The notes: generated by a model not told the origin, from the sequence alone. A stretch of 51,345 nucleotides of DNA from an uncultured bacterium (GCA_947574055.1 CANPIC010000019.1:1-51345); one strand, 5' to 3'. Numbered from the stretch's first letter, positions 26,561 to 37,341 are shown. Program-made: numbers and translations.

Positions 26561-27653
26561 ATTTGGGTTGTGTTATATGTTCTGCGATCAGGCGGCCCAT
26601 TTCGCGGCAGCCGACCTGGCGGCAGCCGGGGGACATGATATCTATGGTGCGCCAGCCCTCTTTCAGCACTTCTTTTACCGCCCGGTCAATGGCATCTGCC
26701 TCCGCGTCCAGATCAAAGCTGTAGCGGAGCATCATAGAGGCGGAGAGGATCGTCGCGATGGGGTTGGCAATGTCCTGACCTGCGATATCCGGTGCGGAAC
26801 CATGGCTTGGTTCATAGAGGCCGAATTTTGTATCATTTAAGCTGGCGGATGCCAGCATACCGATGGAACCAGTCACCATACTTGCCTCATCGGAAAGAAT
26901 ATCCCCGAACATGTTTTCGGTTAATATAACATCAAACTGGGCCGGGTCTTTTACAAGCTGCATGGCACAATTATCAACCAGCATATGTTCCAGCGTCACG
27001 TCCGGATAATCCCGGGCCACTTCCTCCACGACCGCTCTCCACAGTCTGGAAGAATCCAGTACATTGGCCTTGTCCACGCTCGTGACCTTTTTCTTTCTCT
27101 TGCGTGCGATCTCAAAGCCCTTGATGGCAATCCGGCGAATCTCCTCTTCGTTATAAATCAGCGTATCCACCGCATGACGCAGGCCATTCTCCGTATAGCT
27201 TTTGCGCGCCCCGAAGTAAAGACCGCCTGTCAGTTCCCGCATAATCATCATATCAAAGCCGCCCCGGCGCACTTCCCCGCGCAGCGGACAGGCATCCGCC
27301 AGTTCATCGTATAATATCGCCGGCCGCAGATTGGCAAACAGATGCAATGCCTTGCGGATTCCCAGAAGTCCCGCTTCCGGTCGCTTCTCCGGCGGTAATT
27401 GATACCACGGCGATCTGGTGGTATCTCCACCGATGGAGCCCATCAGCACCGCATCTGCAGCTTTGGCATCCGCGATCGCTTCTTCTGTCAGCGGCACGCC
27501 ATGCACATCAATGGAAGCACCGCCCATCAAAATATCCTTATATGTAATTTCGTGTCCGTAAAGTGCCATGACTCTGTCCAGCACTGCTTTCGCCTGTGCC
27601 ACGATTTCCGGCCCGATACCGTCTCCCGGTATGCAAACAACAGATAAATTCAT
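26559..27653 (-). CDS. leuB: 3-isopropylmalate dehydrogenase
   Basis: 364 aa. NAD-dependent oxidative decarboxylation in leucine synthesis. [17 protein letters not shown] opening, [17 protein letters not shown] arginine segment, [15 protein letters not shown] with catalytic Lys, DNCAMQL, and [15 protein letters not shown] with Mg-binding Asp residues. leuA, leuC and leuD are not in the window. First gene of leuB-ilvD-ilvB1, preceded by a 283-bp spacer with regulatory structure. Confidence 0.97.
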   Translation of the reverse strand: MNLSVVCIPGDGIGPEIVAQAKAVLDRVMALYGHEITYKDILMGGASIDVHGVPLTEEAIADAKAADAVLMGSIGGDTTRSPWYQLPPEKRPEAGLLGIRKALHLFANLRPAILYDELADACPLRGEVRRGGFDMMIMRELTGGLYFGARKSYTENGLRHAVDTLIYNEEEIRRIAIKGFEIARKRKKKVTSVDKANVLDSSRLWRAVVEEVARDYPDVTLEHMLVDNCAMQLVKDPAQFDVILTENMFGDILSDEASMVTGSIGMLASASLNDTKFGLYEPSHGSAPDIAGQDIANPIATILSASMMLRYSFDLDAEADAIDRAVKEVLKEGWRTIDIMSPGCRQVGCREMGRLIAEHITQPK

Positions 27654-27721
27654 CTTCTCACACTCCTGTATTCTATTCTCACTGCCGGCCCGCCAAAACG
27701 GAGCCTGCGCATGCTGTTATC

Positions 27722-27765
27722 AGTTTATCACATCCACCGCATCCTTAACAATGCATAATACTTAT
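27722..27765 (-). promoter_or_regulatory. Possible leuB promoter with LysR-type box
   Basis: Minus-strand TTGTTA (27751-27746), 18-bp spacer, TAAACT (27727-27722). Immediately upstream is ATAAGTATTAT (27765-27755), an ATAA/TTAT inverted repeat fitting the T-N11-A pattern of LysR-type activators, which often control leuB-like genes. No LysR gene is in the window, so the assignment is tentative. Confidence 0.4.
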
Positions 27766-27776
27766 GGAAATCATAA

Positions 27777-27929
27777 CCGGGAATTATATCCTGATATTTC
27801 AGGCCCGATACGCTTCCCGGGGGATCACAGACGTCGCCGCCTGCCACACTACGAGCAATGCCCCATATGGTACATGGTCCGAACCATACAGGGCATCTGA
27901 AAATCCGTCATGGCAGGAAGACATTGCTC
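27777..27929 (-). other. Structured spacer upstream of leuB
   Basis: Several nested inverted repeats: CCGGGAA (27777-27783)/TTCCCGG (27814-27820) enclosing CCTGA-TATT-TCAGG (27790-27803); ATGCCCCATATGGT (27858-27871)/ACCATACAGGGCAT (27883-27896); and GAGCAATG (27853-27860)/CATTGCTC (27922-27929), which shares three bases with the previous stem so the two exclude each other. No T-box AGGGTGGNACCGCG motif was seen. It may be an attenuator-type leader or simply the yajC 3' region. Confidence 0.4.
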
Positions 27930-27936
27930 GCTGCAT

Positions 27937-28245
27937 TTATTTTTCAAAAGCCTTCTCAACCTGGGCAATCGCTGTTTTCTGCATGGGAATACGGCAGTTT
28001 TTGTTATTTCCAAATTCCACAATCACCGTATCATCTGTAATATCAATCACAATCCCGTAAAAACCGCTGGTTGTCAGGATGCTGTCACCAATTTCCAGTG
28101 AAGACAGCATGGCGCCCACTCGTTTTTGTTCTTTTTTCTGCGGACGTATCATCATAAAATAAAGAAATGCCGCGATCAAGACCACATAAATGACCAAAAT
28201 CGTACCTGAACCTTCCACGCCCGGCGCCGTCAATAATATACCCAT
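27937..28245 (-). CDS. yajC: Preprotein translocase subunit YajC
   Basis: 102 aa. One N-terminal membrane helix (ILVIYVVLIAAFLYFMMIRPQKKEQKR, the classic YajC stop-transfer segment), then a small beta domain (LEIGDSILTTSGFYGIVIDITDDTVIVEF). Accessory partner of SecDF/SecYEG. The tgt-yajC order is conserved in many bacteria. GGAGGAAGATT precedes the ATG. Confidence 0.96.
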   Translation of the reverse strand: MGILLTAPGVEGSGTILVIYVVLIAAFLYFMMIRPQKKEQKRVGAMLSSLEIGDSILTTSGFYGIVIDITDDTVIVEFGNNKNCRIPMQKTAIAQVEKAFEK

Positions 28246-28314
28246 AATCTTCCTCCTGAATTACAGTATTGCATCTTTCCCGCATCCGCAGAAAAAACAC
28301 TGTCTTATAGTGCT

Positions 28315-28386
28315 GTATCCGCCCCGCGGATACCGTTTGAAATACAACCTAACGAATATCATACCTAAAAAAGGACATTTCAGCAA
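28315..28386 (-). promoter_or_regulatory. yajC promoter and leader hairpin
   Basis: Minus-strand TTGCTG (28386-28381), 17-bp spacer, TATGAT (28363-28358). Downstream in the leader is a perfect GTATCCGC-GGG-GCGGATAC hairpin (28333-28315), followed about 15 nt later by a run of six T, so the hairpin region could also end tgt transcripts. Confidence 0.55.
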
Positions 28387-28458
28387 GTCTTTTCTGCATA
28401 AAATCTCCTGGAAGTAACTGTTTGCCACAGTCCGGACAAGCAGATCCGTAAAAGCCGT

Positions 28459-29607
28459 TCAGTCATTGCCTCCCTGCTCCATCCCTTCCAGCTTTGCCTT
28501 TTTATAGGCGGCAAAACGTCCCTCATCAAGGGCCTGTCGTATCTCTGTCATCATCGTATTATAAAAGTAAAGATTATGCAGTACACAAAGGCGCATACCC
28601 AGCATTTCTTTGGCTTTTAAAAGATGCCGGATATAGGCTCTGGAATATCTGCGGCAGGCAGGGCAGGCGCAGCCTTCCTCTATAGGCCGCTCATCCGCCT
28701 CGTATCGGGCATTGAACAGATTGCGCTTTCCCTGATTGGTATAGACGTGTCCATGACGTCCGTTTCGGGAAGGATAGACGCAGTCAAAGAAATCTACGCC
28801 TCGTTCCACCCCTTCCAGAATATTGGCAGGTGTGCCCACACCCATCAGATAAGTGGGGCGGTCCGCCGGCAGATGGGGAACTGTCTCTTCCAGGATATGG
28901 TACATTTCCTCATGGGTTTCTCCCACAGCCAGCCCGCCGATGGCATAGCCGTCCAGATCAAGTTCAGCGATCCTGTCAGCATGCTCTCTGCGGATATCGG
29001 CAAATACCGCTCCCTGATTGATGCCAAACAGGAGCTGCTCGCGGTTTAGGGTATCTTCCAGGCCGTTCAGCCGCGCCATCTCTTTCTGACATCGCACCAG
29101 CCATCTGTATGTCCGATCCACAGATGCCTGCACGTAGGCCCGGTCCGCCCTGCTGGAAGGACACTCGTCAAAAGCCATGGCAATGGTCGATGCCAGGTTG
29201 GACTGGATCTGCATGCTCTCTTCCGGTCCCATAAAAATCTTTCTGCCGTCGATATGGGAATGGAAGCAGACTCCCTCTTCCCGGATCTTGCGCAGTCCCG
29301 CCAGGGAAAAGACCTGAAATCCCCCCGAGTCAGTCAGGATCGGCCGCTTCCAGGACATAAATTTATGCAGACCGCCCATCTGTCTGATCAGTTGATCACC
29401 CGGCCGCACGTGCAGGTGATACGTATTGGAAAGTTCCACCTGCGTGCCAATATCTTCCAGATCCTGTGTGGAAACGGCACCTTTGATGGCCGCCACCGTT
29501 CCTACATTCATAAAAACAGGCGTCTCTATCACACCATGCACTGTATGCAGTTGTCCACGTTTTGCCCGTCCCTCTCTGACGAGAAGACGATAAAATGATT
29601 TTTTCAT
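28459..29607 (-). CDS. tgt: tRNA-guanine (queuine) transglycosylase
   Basis: 382 aa. Exchanges G34 for preQ1 in tRNAs with GUN anticodons. Motifs: TPVFMNVGTVAAIKG, catalytic Asp in LTDSGGFQVFSL, GGLAVGE and YLMGVGTP, second Asp in FDCVYPSRNGRHG, and the zinc site CACPACRRYSRAYIRHLL...LCVLHN. It follows the VanY-type gene by 6 bp. Confidence 0.97.
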   Translation of the reverse strand: MKKSFYRLLVREGRAKRGQLHTVHGVIETPVFMNVGTVAAIKGAVSTQDLEDIGTQVELSNTYHLHVRPGDQLIRQMGGLHKFMSWKRPILTDSGGFQVFSLAGLRKIREEGVCFHSHIDGRKIFMGPEESMQIQSNLASTIAMAFDECPSSRADRAYVQASVDRTYRWLVRCQKEMARLNGLEDTLNREQLLFGINQGAVFADIRREHADRIAELDLDGYAIGGLAVGETHEEMYHILEETVPHLPADRPTYLMGVGTPANILEGVERGVDFFDCVYPSRNGRHGHVYTNQGKRNLFNARYEADERPIEEGCACPACRRYSRAYIRHLLKAKEMLGMRLCVLHNLYFYNTMMTEIRQALDEGRFAAYKKAKLEGMEQGGND

Positions 29608-29613
29608 ATTTTC

Positions 29614-30681
29614 TTACAGACTGTCTATCAATTCCTCCAGACAGATTCCTTTCTCTTTCATCACTGCCGCTGCTTCTTTTCCCACATATCTGAAATGCCA
29701 CGGCTCATATTCAATTCCCGTTATGTATTCTTTTCCTTTCGGATAGCGGAGCGTAAAGCCATACTCATGGCTGTGTTCCTGCAGCCACCGGCCCGCTTCC
29801 GTCTCACTGAACCCTTCATTCAACAGATAATAGCTGGTGCAGACAATATCCAGCGCCAATCCGATCTGGTGTTCGCTGGCTCCCGGAACCGTGACGGCCT
29901 GTGAGGAAATTTTATAGGCTTCCAGATAACTCATCCCTTTATCCATATAGGCCCTGACCTTGCGGGCAAACAGCACTTTCTGCCGGTTCAGGTCACGATA
30001 GGGGGAACAGATCACAAGACTGATCCCGTCATCTTTGGCAGCCTGCAGCATGGCCAGCAGATCATCAATGATCCGTTCGTCACATTTCATGGAACCTTTG
30101 ATCGTCCCCAGCTCAAATGTATAGTCTTCCGGAATAGGGTGCTGCTTGTTGATCAACAGCAGCCGCCAGTCATCTCTGTCAAACACCATATCTTCCGTGG
30201 GAACCGACACCGCAGAGGCGATCTGCCCCGCCGCCTTGTCATTCTCCTCCAGTATCTCATCGAGCGTATACTTATCCACATCATCCATATGCTCCAGTTC
30301 CGTATCCTCGTAACCGTCCAGCACATCGGCGTCATCGAGCAGACCGGCCTTCTCCACCGTCATCTCCCACGCAGAAACCGCCGCCTCTTCTTCCTGCCCG
30401 GCCGGGAATACCATCTCCCGTTCGGCCATATCACCGGCCGGCTGCACCGACTGGGGCGGACCCGTAAAAACCGGAAAAGAAAAACTGCTGCCCAGCACAA
30501 AAAAAAGAAGGACAGCCAACAGTGTGCTGTATTTCTTTTCATAGGCACCGAAATGGTCCAGTACTTTGCCGCCGGCTGTAAACAGCAATATAAAAGGCTG
30601 CAACAATACCTTGTCCCATCCACGCTTCCCTTCCCGGGAAACAGATCTTCTATCCGCTTTTTCCTTTGTAAGCTGCACCAT
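29614..30681 (-). CDS. Membrane-anchored D-Ala-D-Ala carboxypeptidase (VanY/M15B family)
   Basis: 355 aa from ATG 30681, chosen for GGCGGGGAAAG upstream; ATG 30708 is possible but has a weaker site. One membrane segment (YSTLLAVLLFFVLGSSFSF) is followed by a long acidic linker and the M15B domain: ICSPYRDLNRQKVLF, GASEHQIGLALDIV (zinc ligands His and Asp), and EPWHFRYVG (catalytic Glu/His). It trims the terminal D-Ala from stem peptides. There are no vanA/B-type resistance genes nearby, so this is a housekeeping carboxypeptidase. Confidence 0.9.
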   Translation of the reverse strand: MVQLTKEKADRRSVSREGKRGWDKVLLQPFILLFTAGGKVLDHFGAYEKKYSTLLAVLLFFVLGSSFSFPVFTGPPQSVQPAGDMAEREMVFPAGQEEEAAVSAWEMTVEKAGLLDDADVLDGYEDTELEHMDDVDKYTLDEILEENDKAAGQIASAVSVPTEDMVFDRDDWRLLLINKQHPIPEDYTFELGTIKGSMKCDERIIDDLLAMLQAAKDDGISLVICSPYRDLNRQKVLFARKVRAYMDKGMSYLEAYKISSQAVTVPGASEHQIGLALDIVCTSYYLLNEGFSETEAGRWLQEHSHEYGFTLRYPKGKEYITGIEYEPWHFRYVGKEAAAVMKEKGICLEELIDSL

Positions 30682-30876
30682 ATTCTTTCCCCGCCCGGTA
30701 ATTCTCATATTTACCTATCTTAACACAGATTATGGACAATTCTCAATCCTTTTGCAAAAGAATTTTGACATTACCTTTTCGGAAGAAGGAGCGCTTTAAT
30801 CTGCCAACTTTACTCTGGCAACAGGACTGGCTTTGTGTTACGATGGAAGGCAGAAAGAAAAGGCAGGAGGACAGAT

Positions 30877-31986
30877 ATGGCAGGTTCAATTTATGGAAAA
30901 TGTTTCAAAATCACAACATGGGGGGAATCGCATGGACCGGCGCTGGGCGTGGTCATTGACGGGTGTCCGGCGGGACTGCCGCTGACAGAAGAAGAGATCC
31001 AGGTCTGGCTGGACCGGCGCAGACCCGGACAGACGGCAATCTCCACCCCCCGCAAAGAAGCGGACCATGTCCGCATCCTTTCCGGGATCTTTGAAGGGTA
31101 TACAACAGGGACACCCATCTCTTTGATGGTGGAAAATACTGCTCAGAACTCCGGCGATTACAGCCAGATCGCCTCCTGTTACCGTCCCGGACATGCGGAT
31201 TATACATTTGACTGCAAATACGGACGGCGGGATTACCGCGGCGGCGGCCGTTCTTCCGGCCGGGAAACCATTGGCAGGGTAGCCGCCGGCGCAATCGCGT
31301 ACAAACTGCTCAAAACTCTGGGCATTGATCTCTGGGCCTATACCAGATCCATCGGTCCTGTCAGCATATCTGATCAGCATTTTGACCGGGAAGCCTCCCG
31401 CAAAACTGTCACCGGTATGCCCGATTACACGGCAGACCGGGAAGCGCAGGCATTTTTAAACAGCTGTATGCAGGAAAAAGATTCTGCCGGCGGTGTCATA
31501 GAATGTCGTATTGACGGCATACCGGCCGGTATCGGAGAGACGGTTTTTGACAAGCTGGACGCCTGCCTGGCAAAAGCCATCCTTTCTATCGGGGCAGTCA
31601 AGGCATTTGAGATCGGGGACGGCGTTTTGGCCGCCGCGTCCAGAGGTTCGGAAAATAATGACGCTTTTGTCATGTTAGAGGGAAGGGTGACCAAAAAGAC
31701 AAACCATGCCGGCGGAATCCTTGGCGGTATGAGCGATGGCACTTCCATTGTGCTGCGCGCTCATGTAAAACCGACCCCTTCCATATTCCGTCCGCAGGAA
31801 ACCATAACCAGTGACGGAGAAAACATCACGCTGGAAATCAAGGGACGCCACGATCCTGTTATTGTTCCCAGAGCAGTGGTTGTGGTGGAGGCCATGACGG
31901 CCTTGACAATCACCGACCTGCTGTTCGAAAATATGTACGCGCGAATGGATGGTATCAAAGCCTTTTACACAAAGAAGGACCGCTAA
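30877..31986 (+). CDS. aroC: Chorismate synthase
   Basis: 369 aa from ATG 30877 (AGGAGG 6 nt upstream). Last step of the shikimate pathway, needs reduced FMN. Motifs: TTWGESHGPALGVVIDG, RRRPGQTAISTPRKE, YRPGHADYTFDCKYG, DYRGGGRSSGRETIGRVAAG, and RPQETITSDGEN. Transcribed divergently from the VanY-type gene; a possible promoter is TGGCAA-17-TACGAT ending at 30844, which is weak. The only shikimate gene here. Confidence 0.97.
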   Translation: MAGSIYGKCFKITTWGESHGPALGVVIDGCPAGLPLTEEEIQVWLDRRRPGQTAISTPRKEADHVRILSGIFEGYTTGTPISLMVENTAQNSGDYSQIASCYRPGHADYTFDCKYGRRDYRGGGRSSGRETIGRVAAGAIAYKLLKTLGIDLWAYTRSIGPVSISDQHFDREASRKTVTGMPDYTADREAQAFLNSCMQEKDSAGGVIECRIDGIPAGIGETVFDKLDACLAKAILSIGAVKAFEIGDGVLAAASRGSENNDAFVMLEGRVTKKTNHAGGILGGMSDGTSIVLRAHVKPTPSIFRPQETITSDGENITLEIKGRHDPVIVPRAVVVVEAMTALTITDLLFENMYARMDGIKAFYTKKDR

Positions 31987-32082
31987 AAAGCCTGCGTGAC
32001 AGCGCATACACTGTCAGAGAAGGCACCGCAATACTGTGGTGCCTCCGGTGATGTCCCTTCTGCCTTTCCACAAAGTCCCGGT

Positions 32083-32610
32083 TTAGGAAAACTGCACATG
32101 TTGCCGCCGGTATGTGTCATTGTCTTTCCGGCTTATTTCGCTCTCTACCTGTGCCAGCTTTTTCTCCAGTTCTTCGGCTTTGTGCCGGTCAGTACCGGCA
32201 GATCGGATCTGCTGCTCCAACTGCCGGCGTTTTTCTTTCAGCTCACGGATCTCACGTTCAACCTGATCCGTATTCGCAGTATTCTTTTTTGCAGTATTCT
32301 TTTGAGGGGCATCATAAACGATCTTGCGCTTTCCCTCCTCATCCTGTTCCAGCCGATACAGACCACTCGCCTTCGCACCTGATTTTTCGCTGCTGATATA
32401 TGTATCACGCAGTTCATTCCATTGCCCGGATGCTTTCCTGACGCTTTGTCCGTTTTCTGTTTCCTCTGCCCTTCCGGCACGCTCAAGTGCCTCTCCTTCC
32501 TTCAGCCGTTCGCCGTGACTTAGCCTGGAACGCCTGTCGCTCCCGCTGCTTTCCGTGGCTGCGTCGTATCGCGCAGCGGTACTTGCGGAAATTTCCATTG
32601 CCATTGCCAT
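32083..32610 (-). CDS. Uncharacterised coiled-coil protein
   Basis: 175 aa from ATG 32610, chosen because AGGAGG lies 9 nt upstream (a GTG at 32616 is too close). No family recognised. The N-terminus is Ala/Ser-rich, the middle (residues 30-100) is charged and low in hydrophobics, and residues about 115-165 form a strong coiled coil (REIRELKEKRRQLEQQIRSA...). No signal peptide or membrane segment. It lies downstream of the sensor kinase but with 168 bp between, containing inverted repeats (CTGTCAG/CTGACAG, 32634-32694), so it may have its own leader. Confidence 0.65.
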   Translation of the reverse strand: MAMAMEISASTAARYDAATESSGSDRRSRLSHGERLKEGEALERAGRAEETENGQSVRKASGQWNELRDTYISSEKSGAKASGLYRLEQDEEGKRKIVYDAPQKNTAKKNTANTDQVEREIRELKEKRRQLEQQIRSAGTDRHKAEELEKKLAQVESEISRKDNDTYRRQHVQFS

Positions 32611-32778
32611 AAACACATGCCTCCTTTTCCTTGCTGTCAGATCTTTGCAACCTGCTGGCAGAGCGCCAGTCCGGTCGCTGCATTTCTGACAGGATATATA
32701 AGTCTGTCATGATAGCTTGCAGTACCTATCTCGACTATCTGCTGCAATGGAGTAAGAGATTTGCTGTGAAATGCGTTC

Positions 32779-34080
32779 TCAATGCTGTGGAATGATAAGC
32801 AGTACACTGAGAAAAAATACCGTTCCCTGCGTCCTGCTGTTCATCGCACCCTGATACTTTTCGGCAACCATTTTTATATTGGACAGGCCGGTTCCCTTTT
32901 TTGCTATCCCCTCCCCCTGAAAACTGTTCTCAATTTCCAGTAAAAGAAAATCGCCCTGCATATCCCCTGTCACACGAATATATTTTTCCGCCGTATCATC
33001 CATCTTTTCACAGGCATGAATGGCATTGTCCAGCGCATTTGCCAATATAATACAAAAATCTATATCACGTATCGGGCAGGGACAGGGAAGGAGCAGGGAA
33101 CAGTCAACCTGTATGCCCATGTCAGCGGCCACCCTCAGCTTATTTCCCATCAGAATGTCCACTGCCGGATTGTTTGTGCTGCAAGGAAATGATAATTCGT
33201 CTGCCATCTCCTTCATATCTCCGATATAATCCAGAGCCGCCCTAGCATTTCCCCTCTGCAACAGCTTCTTTACTACTGTCATATGGTTCTGTATATCATG
33301 CCGGAATGACTTTGTTTTTTCGTAACGTACTCTGGCCTCCTCCACATACCGGTTCAGAGAATATTCTTCCTGTTCCAGCAGCGACAGTTCCGTGCTCAGC
33401 CGAAAATTTTCCAGCAATTTCTGATAGGCGAACAAAGTACAGAACAGACTGGCCATAGCCAGCAGCTGTATAACCAGTATCTGATAACCGGCCGGATACC
33501 TAAAAGTACCACTGCCGTTCGTCAGATCCGGACCGGAATTTGCGCCGAGGACCGCCTGCATATATTCCCCCATCAGAAACAACAACAGGATCGGTGTCAA
33601 CGCGACAAACACATACTGCTTTTTTAATGTCTGATCACAAAAAAAGCTGCGCTTTATGAGCCAATAACAAAAGACAGCGCCGGTCAACGCCATCACATCC
33701 CCCAAAATCAGAAATATAATGCCGACAGTCTTATGCCCGAAAGAAAGCAGCAACGGATAGGAAAGCATAAGCAGAGAATCGACAATGCCATAGCCAAGAT
33801 GCATGATCTCAATGGCCAGCGATGCGTAAAAAATAATGGCAATCCGATCCGCATGCCCCAGAAAAATCCCGCTCATAACAAGTAGCAACGCATACAAGAC
33901 AAATTCTGTGGAATTGTCGGCGCCCAGCAGACTGCTGGCGAGGGACCAGCTTACGGCAAACAGCAGACAGACAATCGGTTTTACCCTCTGTTTCAGAAAA
34001 CCGGTAAAGATATAAAATCCTGTCAGCGCCTGCATACTCCCCGACAGGTACAGGTCGTAGAAATCTATGCAGCCAGCCAT
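32779..34080 (-). CDS. AgrC-like sensor histidine kinase (GHKL ATPase)
   Basis: 433 aa. Six or so membrane segments occupy residues 10-215, then a helical dimerisation region with the phosphorylated His in KSFRHDIQNHMTVV, and a GHKL ATPase with the N box (FCIILANALDNAIHAC) and G box (GIAKKGTGLSNIKMVAEKY). This is the AgrC/HPK10 type that usually senses peptides. It starts 1 bp after the response regulator stop, so they are one operon. No agrB or agrD peptide gene was found around it; the signal is unknown. Confidence 0.9.
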   Translation of the reverse strand: MAGCIDFYDLYLSGSMQALTGFYIFTGFLKQRVKPIVCLLFAVSWSLASSLLGADNSTEFVLYALLLVMSGIFLGHADRIAIIFYASLAIEIMHLGYGIVDSLLMLSYPLLLSFGHKTVGIIFLILGDVMALTGAVFCYWLIKRSFFCDQTLKKQYVFVALTPILLLFLMGEYMQAVLGANSGPDLTNGSGTFRYPAGYQILVIQLLAMASLFCTLFAYQKLLENFRLSTELSLLEQEEYSLNRYVEEARVRYEKTKSFRHDIQNHMTVVKKLLQRGNARAALDYIGDMKEMADELSFPCSTNNPAVDILMGNKLRVAADMGIQVDCSLLLPCPCPIRDIDFCIILANALDNAIHACEKMDDTAEKYIRVTGDMQGDFLLLEIENSFQGEGIAKKGTGLSNIKMVAEKYQGAMNSRTQGTVFFLSVLLIIPQH

Positions 34081-34081
34081 C

Positions 34082-34792
34082 TCACAGCCTCCATTCCCGC
34101 ATATACTGCAAAATGATACCGGAAAAATCCCTGCTCCGCAGCCGTGATACCGGCACTTCTTTTCCGTTTTCCATATATGCCGTATTATTCTTAAACCTTC
34201 TCAGATAGTGCAGATTAATCAGAAAGCTGCGATGACAACGGAAAAATCTGCTGTCAAGCCTCTTCTCCAACTTTTCAATCCGTTCATAAAAATCTATCTG
34301 CTCCTCTGATGCCAGATACAGATATACCTTTCTGTTAACGACTTCACAAAAAACAATCTCTTCGAAAGGGATAAGACGGCTTTCATATCCTTTTTGAATG
34401 AGCAGACAGGTTTCGCCTGCACAGCTCATCGAATGGAAAAGGCGGTCCATCGTTTTTTCAAAACGACTTTTATCCACCGGCTTTACCAGATAGTCGTAAG
34501 CCTGCACCGCAAAGGCACCAAACACCATTTCCTTCAGAATGGTAATAAAGATCAGAAATCCTCTGAACTTACGACTGCGCAGTTCTTTTGCGATCTCCAT
34601 ACCATCCATCTCTTCCATCCGGATATCCAGAAAGAGAATATCTATCTTTTGGTCATATCGCAGCAATTCTCTGCCACTGGAAAACTGCAAAACCATTATG
34701 TCCACATTTTTCCTGTTAAAAAACGCAGAAACCATATTGCTGATATGATCAGACATCTCTTTTTCATCATCACAGACTGCGATATGAATCAC
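34082..34792 (-). CDS. LytTR-family response regulator (AgrA-like)
   Basis: 236 aa from GTG 34792, chosen because GGGAGG lies 7 nt upstream and the receiver domain starts right there (VIHIAVCDDEKEM). Acidic pocket DD and phospho-Asp in ILFLDIRMEEMDGME; switch Lys in DYLVKPVDKSRFEK. The C-terminal LytTR DNA-binding domain (residues about 135-236) has FEEIVFCEVVNRKVYLYL and the RFFRCHRSFLINLHYLRRF motif. It pairs with the kinase downstream. Confidence 0.93.
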   Translation of the reverse strand: MIHIAVCDDEKEMSDHISNMVSAFFNRKNVDIMVLQFSSGRELLRYDQKIDILFLDIRMEEMDGMEIAKELRSRKFRGFLIFITILKEMVFGAFAVQAYDYLVKPVDKSRFEKTMDRLFHSMSCAGETCLLIQKGYESRLIPFEEIVFCEVVNRKVYLYLASEEQIDFYERIEKLEKRLDSRFFRCHRSFLINLHYLRRFKNNTAYMENGKEVPVSRLRSRDFSGIILQYMREWRL

Positions 34793-34849
34793 GACATCAC
34801 CTCCCGGCAGATTCACGAATATAAAAAGATTCCCTGCCAGATAATATAA

Positions 34850-34888
34850 AACAGTCTGGCAGAGTACACCATGATCTGCCAGACTGTT
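34850..34888 (-). terminator. Terminator of the ilv operon after ilvC
   Basis: Perfect 13-bp stem AACAGTCTGGCAG (34850-34862)/CTGCCAGACTGTT (34876-34888). In the ilvC direction it is followed by TTATATTATCT. It separates ilvC from the two-component genes. Confidence 0.88.
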
Positions 34889-34963
34889 TCCTGCTATTTT
34901 CTTTTATCAACCATACTTTCACATCTTCGATATATGGCAGAAAGCACAGCCAAAAAAGAGCTC

Positions 34964-36702
<1,739 letters not shown>

Positions 36703-36775
36703 AGTCCACTTCCTCTTTTTTATTATATACAGACACATGATCGCCTGTCAGGGACAATTCATATCCACGCTTCCC

Positions 36776-36804
36776 ATTCTAACAACAAACATTTTTCTTG
36801 TCAA
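36776..36804 (-). promoter_or_regulatory. Internal promoter for ilvN copy 2 and ilvC
   Basis: Minus-strand TTGACA (36804-36799), 17-bp spacer, TAGAAT (36781-36776). The leader to the ATG at 36702 is about 65 nt. It allows ilvN-ilvC to be made separately from ilvB2 and the first small subunit. Confidence 0.87.
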
Positions 36805-36852
36805 CGTATGCACTGGGAGAATATGTTCCATAATCTGTTGTTATGTTGCTGA

Positions 36853-37329
36853 CTACTCACACTTGGGCAGCGCCAGAGTTCCGGTGCGCGCCACTTCCAC
36901 GATGCTGATGGAGGCCAGCAGGGTGATCAGCAGAGCAGTCCGCTCCGGTGTATCACAAATCTGTATCATCATCTGATGTTTGGACATATCTACGATCTGC
37001 GCCTTCATAATCTCGCAGGTCTCCATGATGTCTCTGCGGTTCCCTTTGTTGAACTTCACTTTAACCAGCATCAACTCTCGGCTGATACTCTGAGATTCAT
37101 CAAACGTCTTAACCTTAATGATATCCAGCTTTTTATTCAGCTGTTTCTCGATCTGCTCGATGGTCCTCTCATCACCACTGCTGACAATGGTCATACAGGA
37201 AACCGCCGGATCGTCGGTTTCCCCTACGGCAAGACTGTCGATATTGAAATTTCTCCTGGAGAAAAGGCCGGCCACTTTACTTAAGACGCCGGAACGGTTT
37301 TCCACCAGAACGGAATAAATTCTTTTCAT
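36853..37329 (-). CDS. Acetolactate synthase small subunit, copy 1 (ilvN/ilvH type)
   Basis: 158 aa. ACT domain (RIYSVLVENRSGVLSKVAGLFSRRNFNIDSLAVG) then the small-subunit C-terminal domain (MKAQIVDMSKHQMMIQICDTPERTALLITLL, EVARTGTLALPKCE). It lies 12 bp after ilvB2, so it is the natural partner of that enzyme. It differs clearly from copy 2, so the duplication is not recent. Confidence 0.92.
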   Translation of the reverse strand: MKRIYSVLVENRSGVLSKVAGLFSRRNFNIDSLAVGETDDPAVSCMTIVSSGDERTIEQIEKQLNKKLDIIKVKTFDESQSISRELMLVKVKFNKGNRRDIMETCEIMKAQIVDMSKHQMMIQICDTPERTALLITLLASISIVEVARTGTLALPKCE

Positions 37330-37341
37330 AATATCCCCCTC

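Noticed and set aside
27656-27717. 20-codon frame overlapping the leuB ATG (possible leader peptide)
   Set aside because: It has only one Leu codon, no ribosome site and no terminator/antiterminator around it, so it does not behave as a leucine attenuator peptide.
28364-28462. 37-codon minus-strand frame overlapping the tgt stop, containing ACPDCGKQLLPGDF
   Set aside because: It looks like half a zinc ribbon and GGGAGG lies 6 nt before a CTG, but there is no ATG/GTG/TTG start at that point, only two cysteines, and the yajC promoter lies in it. Kept out as a gene.
29614-30681. Vancomycin resistance (VanY) gene
   Set aside because: The M15B domain is a general D-Ala-D-Ala carboxypeptidase; no vanH, vanA/B or vanX genes or VanRS pair accompany it, and the neighbour tgt is housekeeping.
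36811-36840. Second LexA-like site (GAATATGTTCC) upstream of ilvN
   Set aside because: Only part of the palindrome matches the CGAACRNRYGTTYC consensus and it lies upstream of the promoter.
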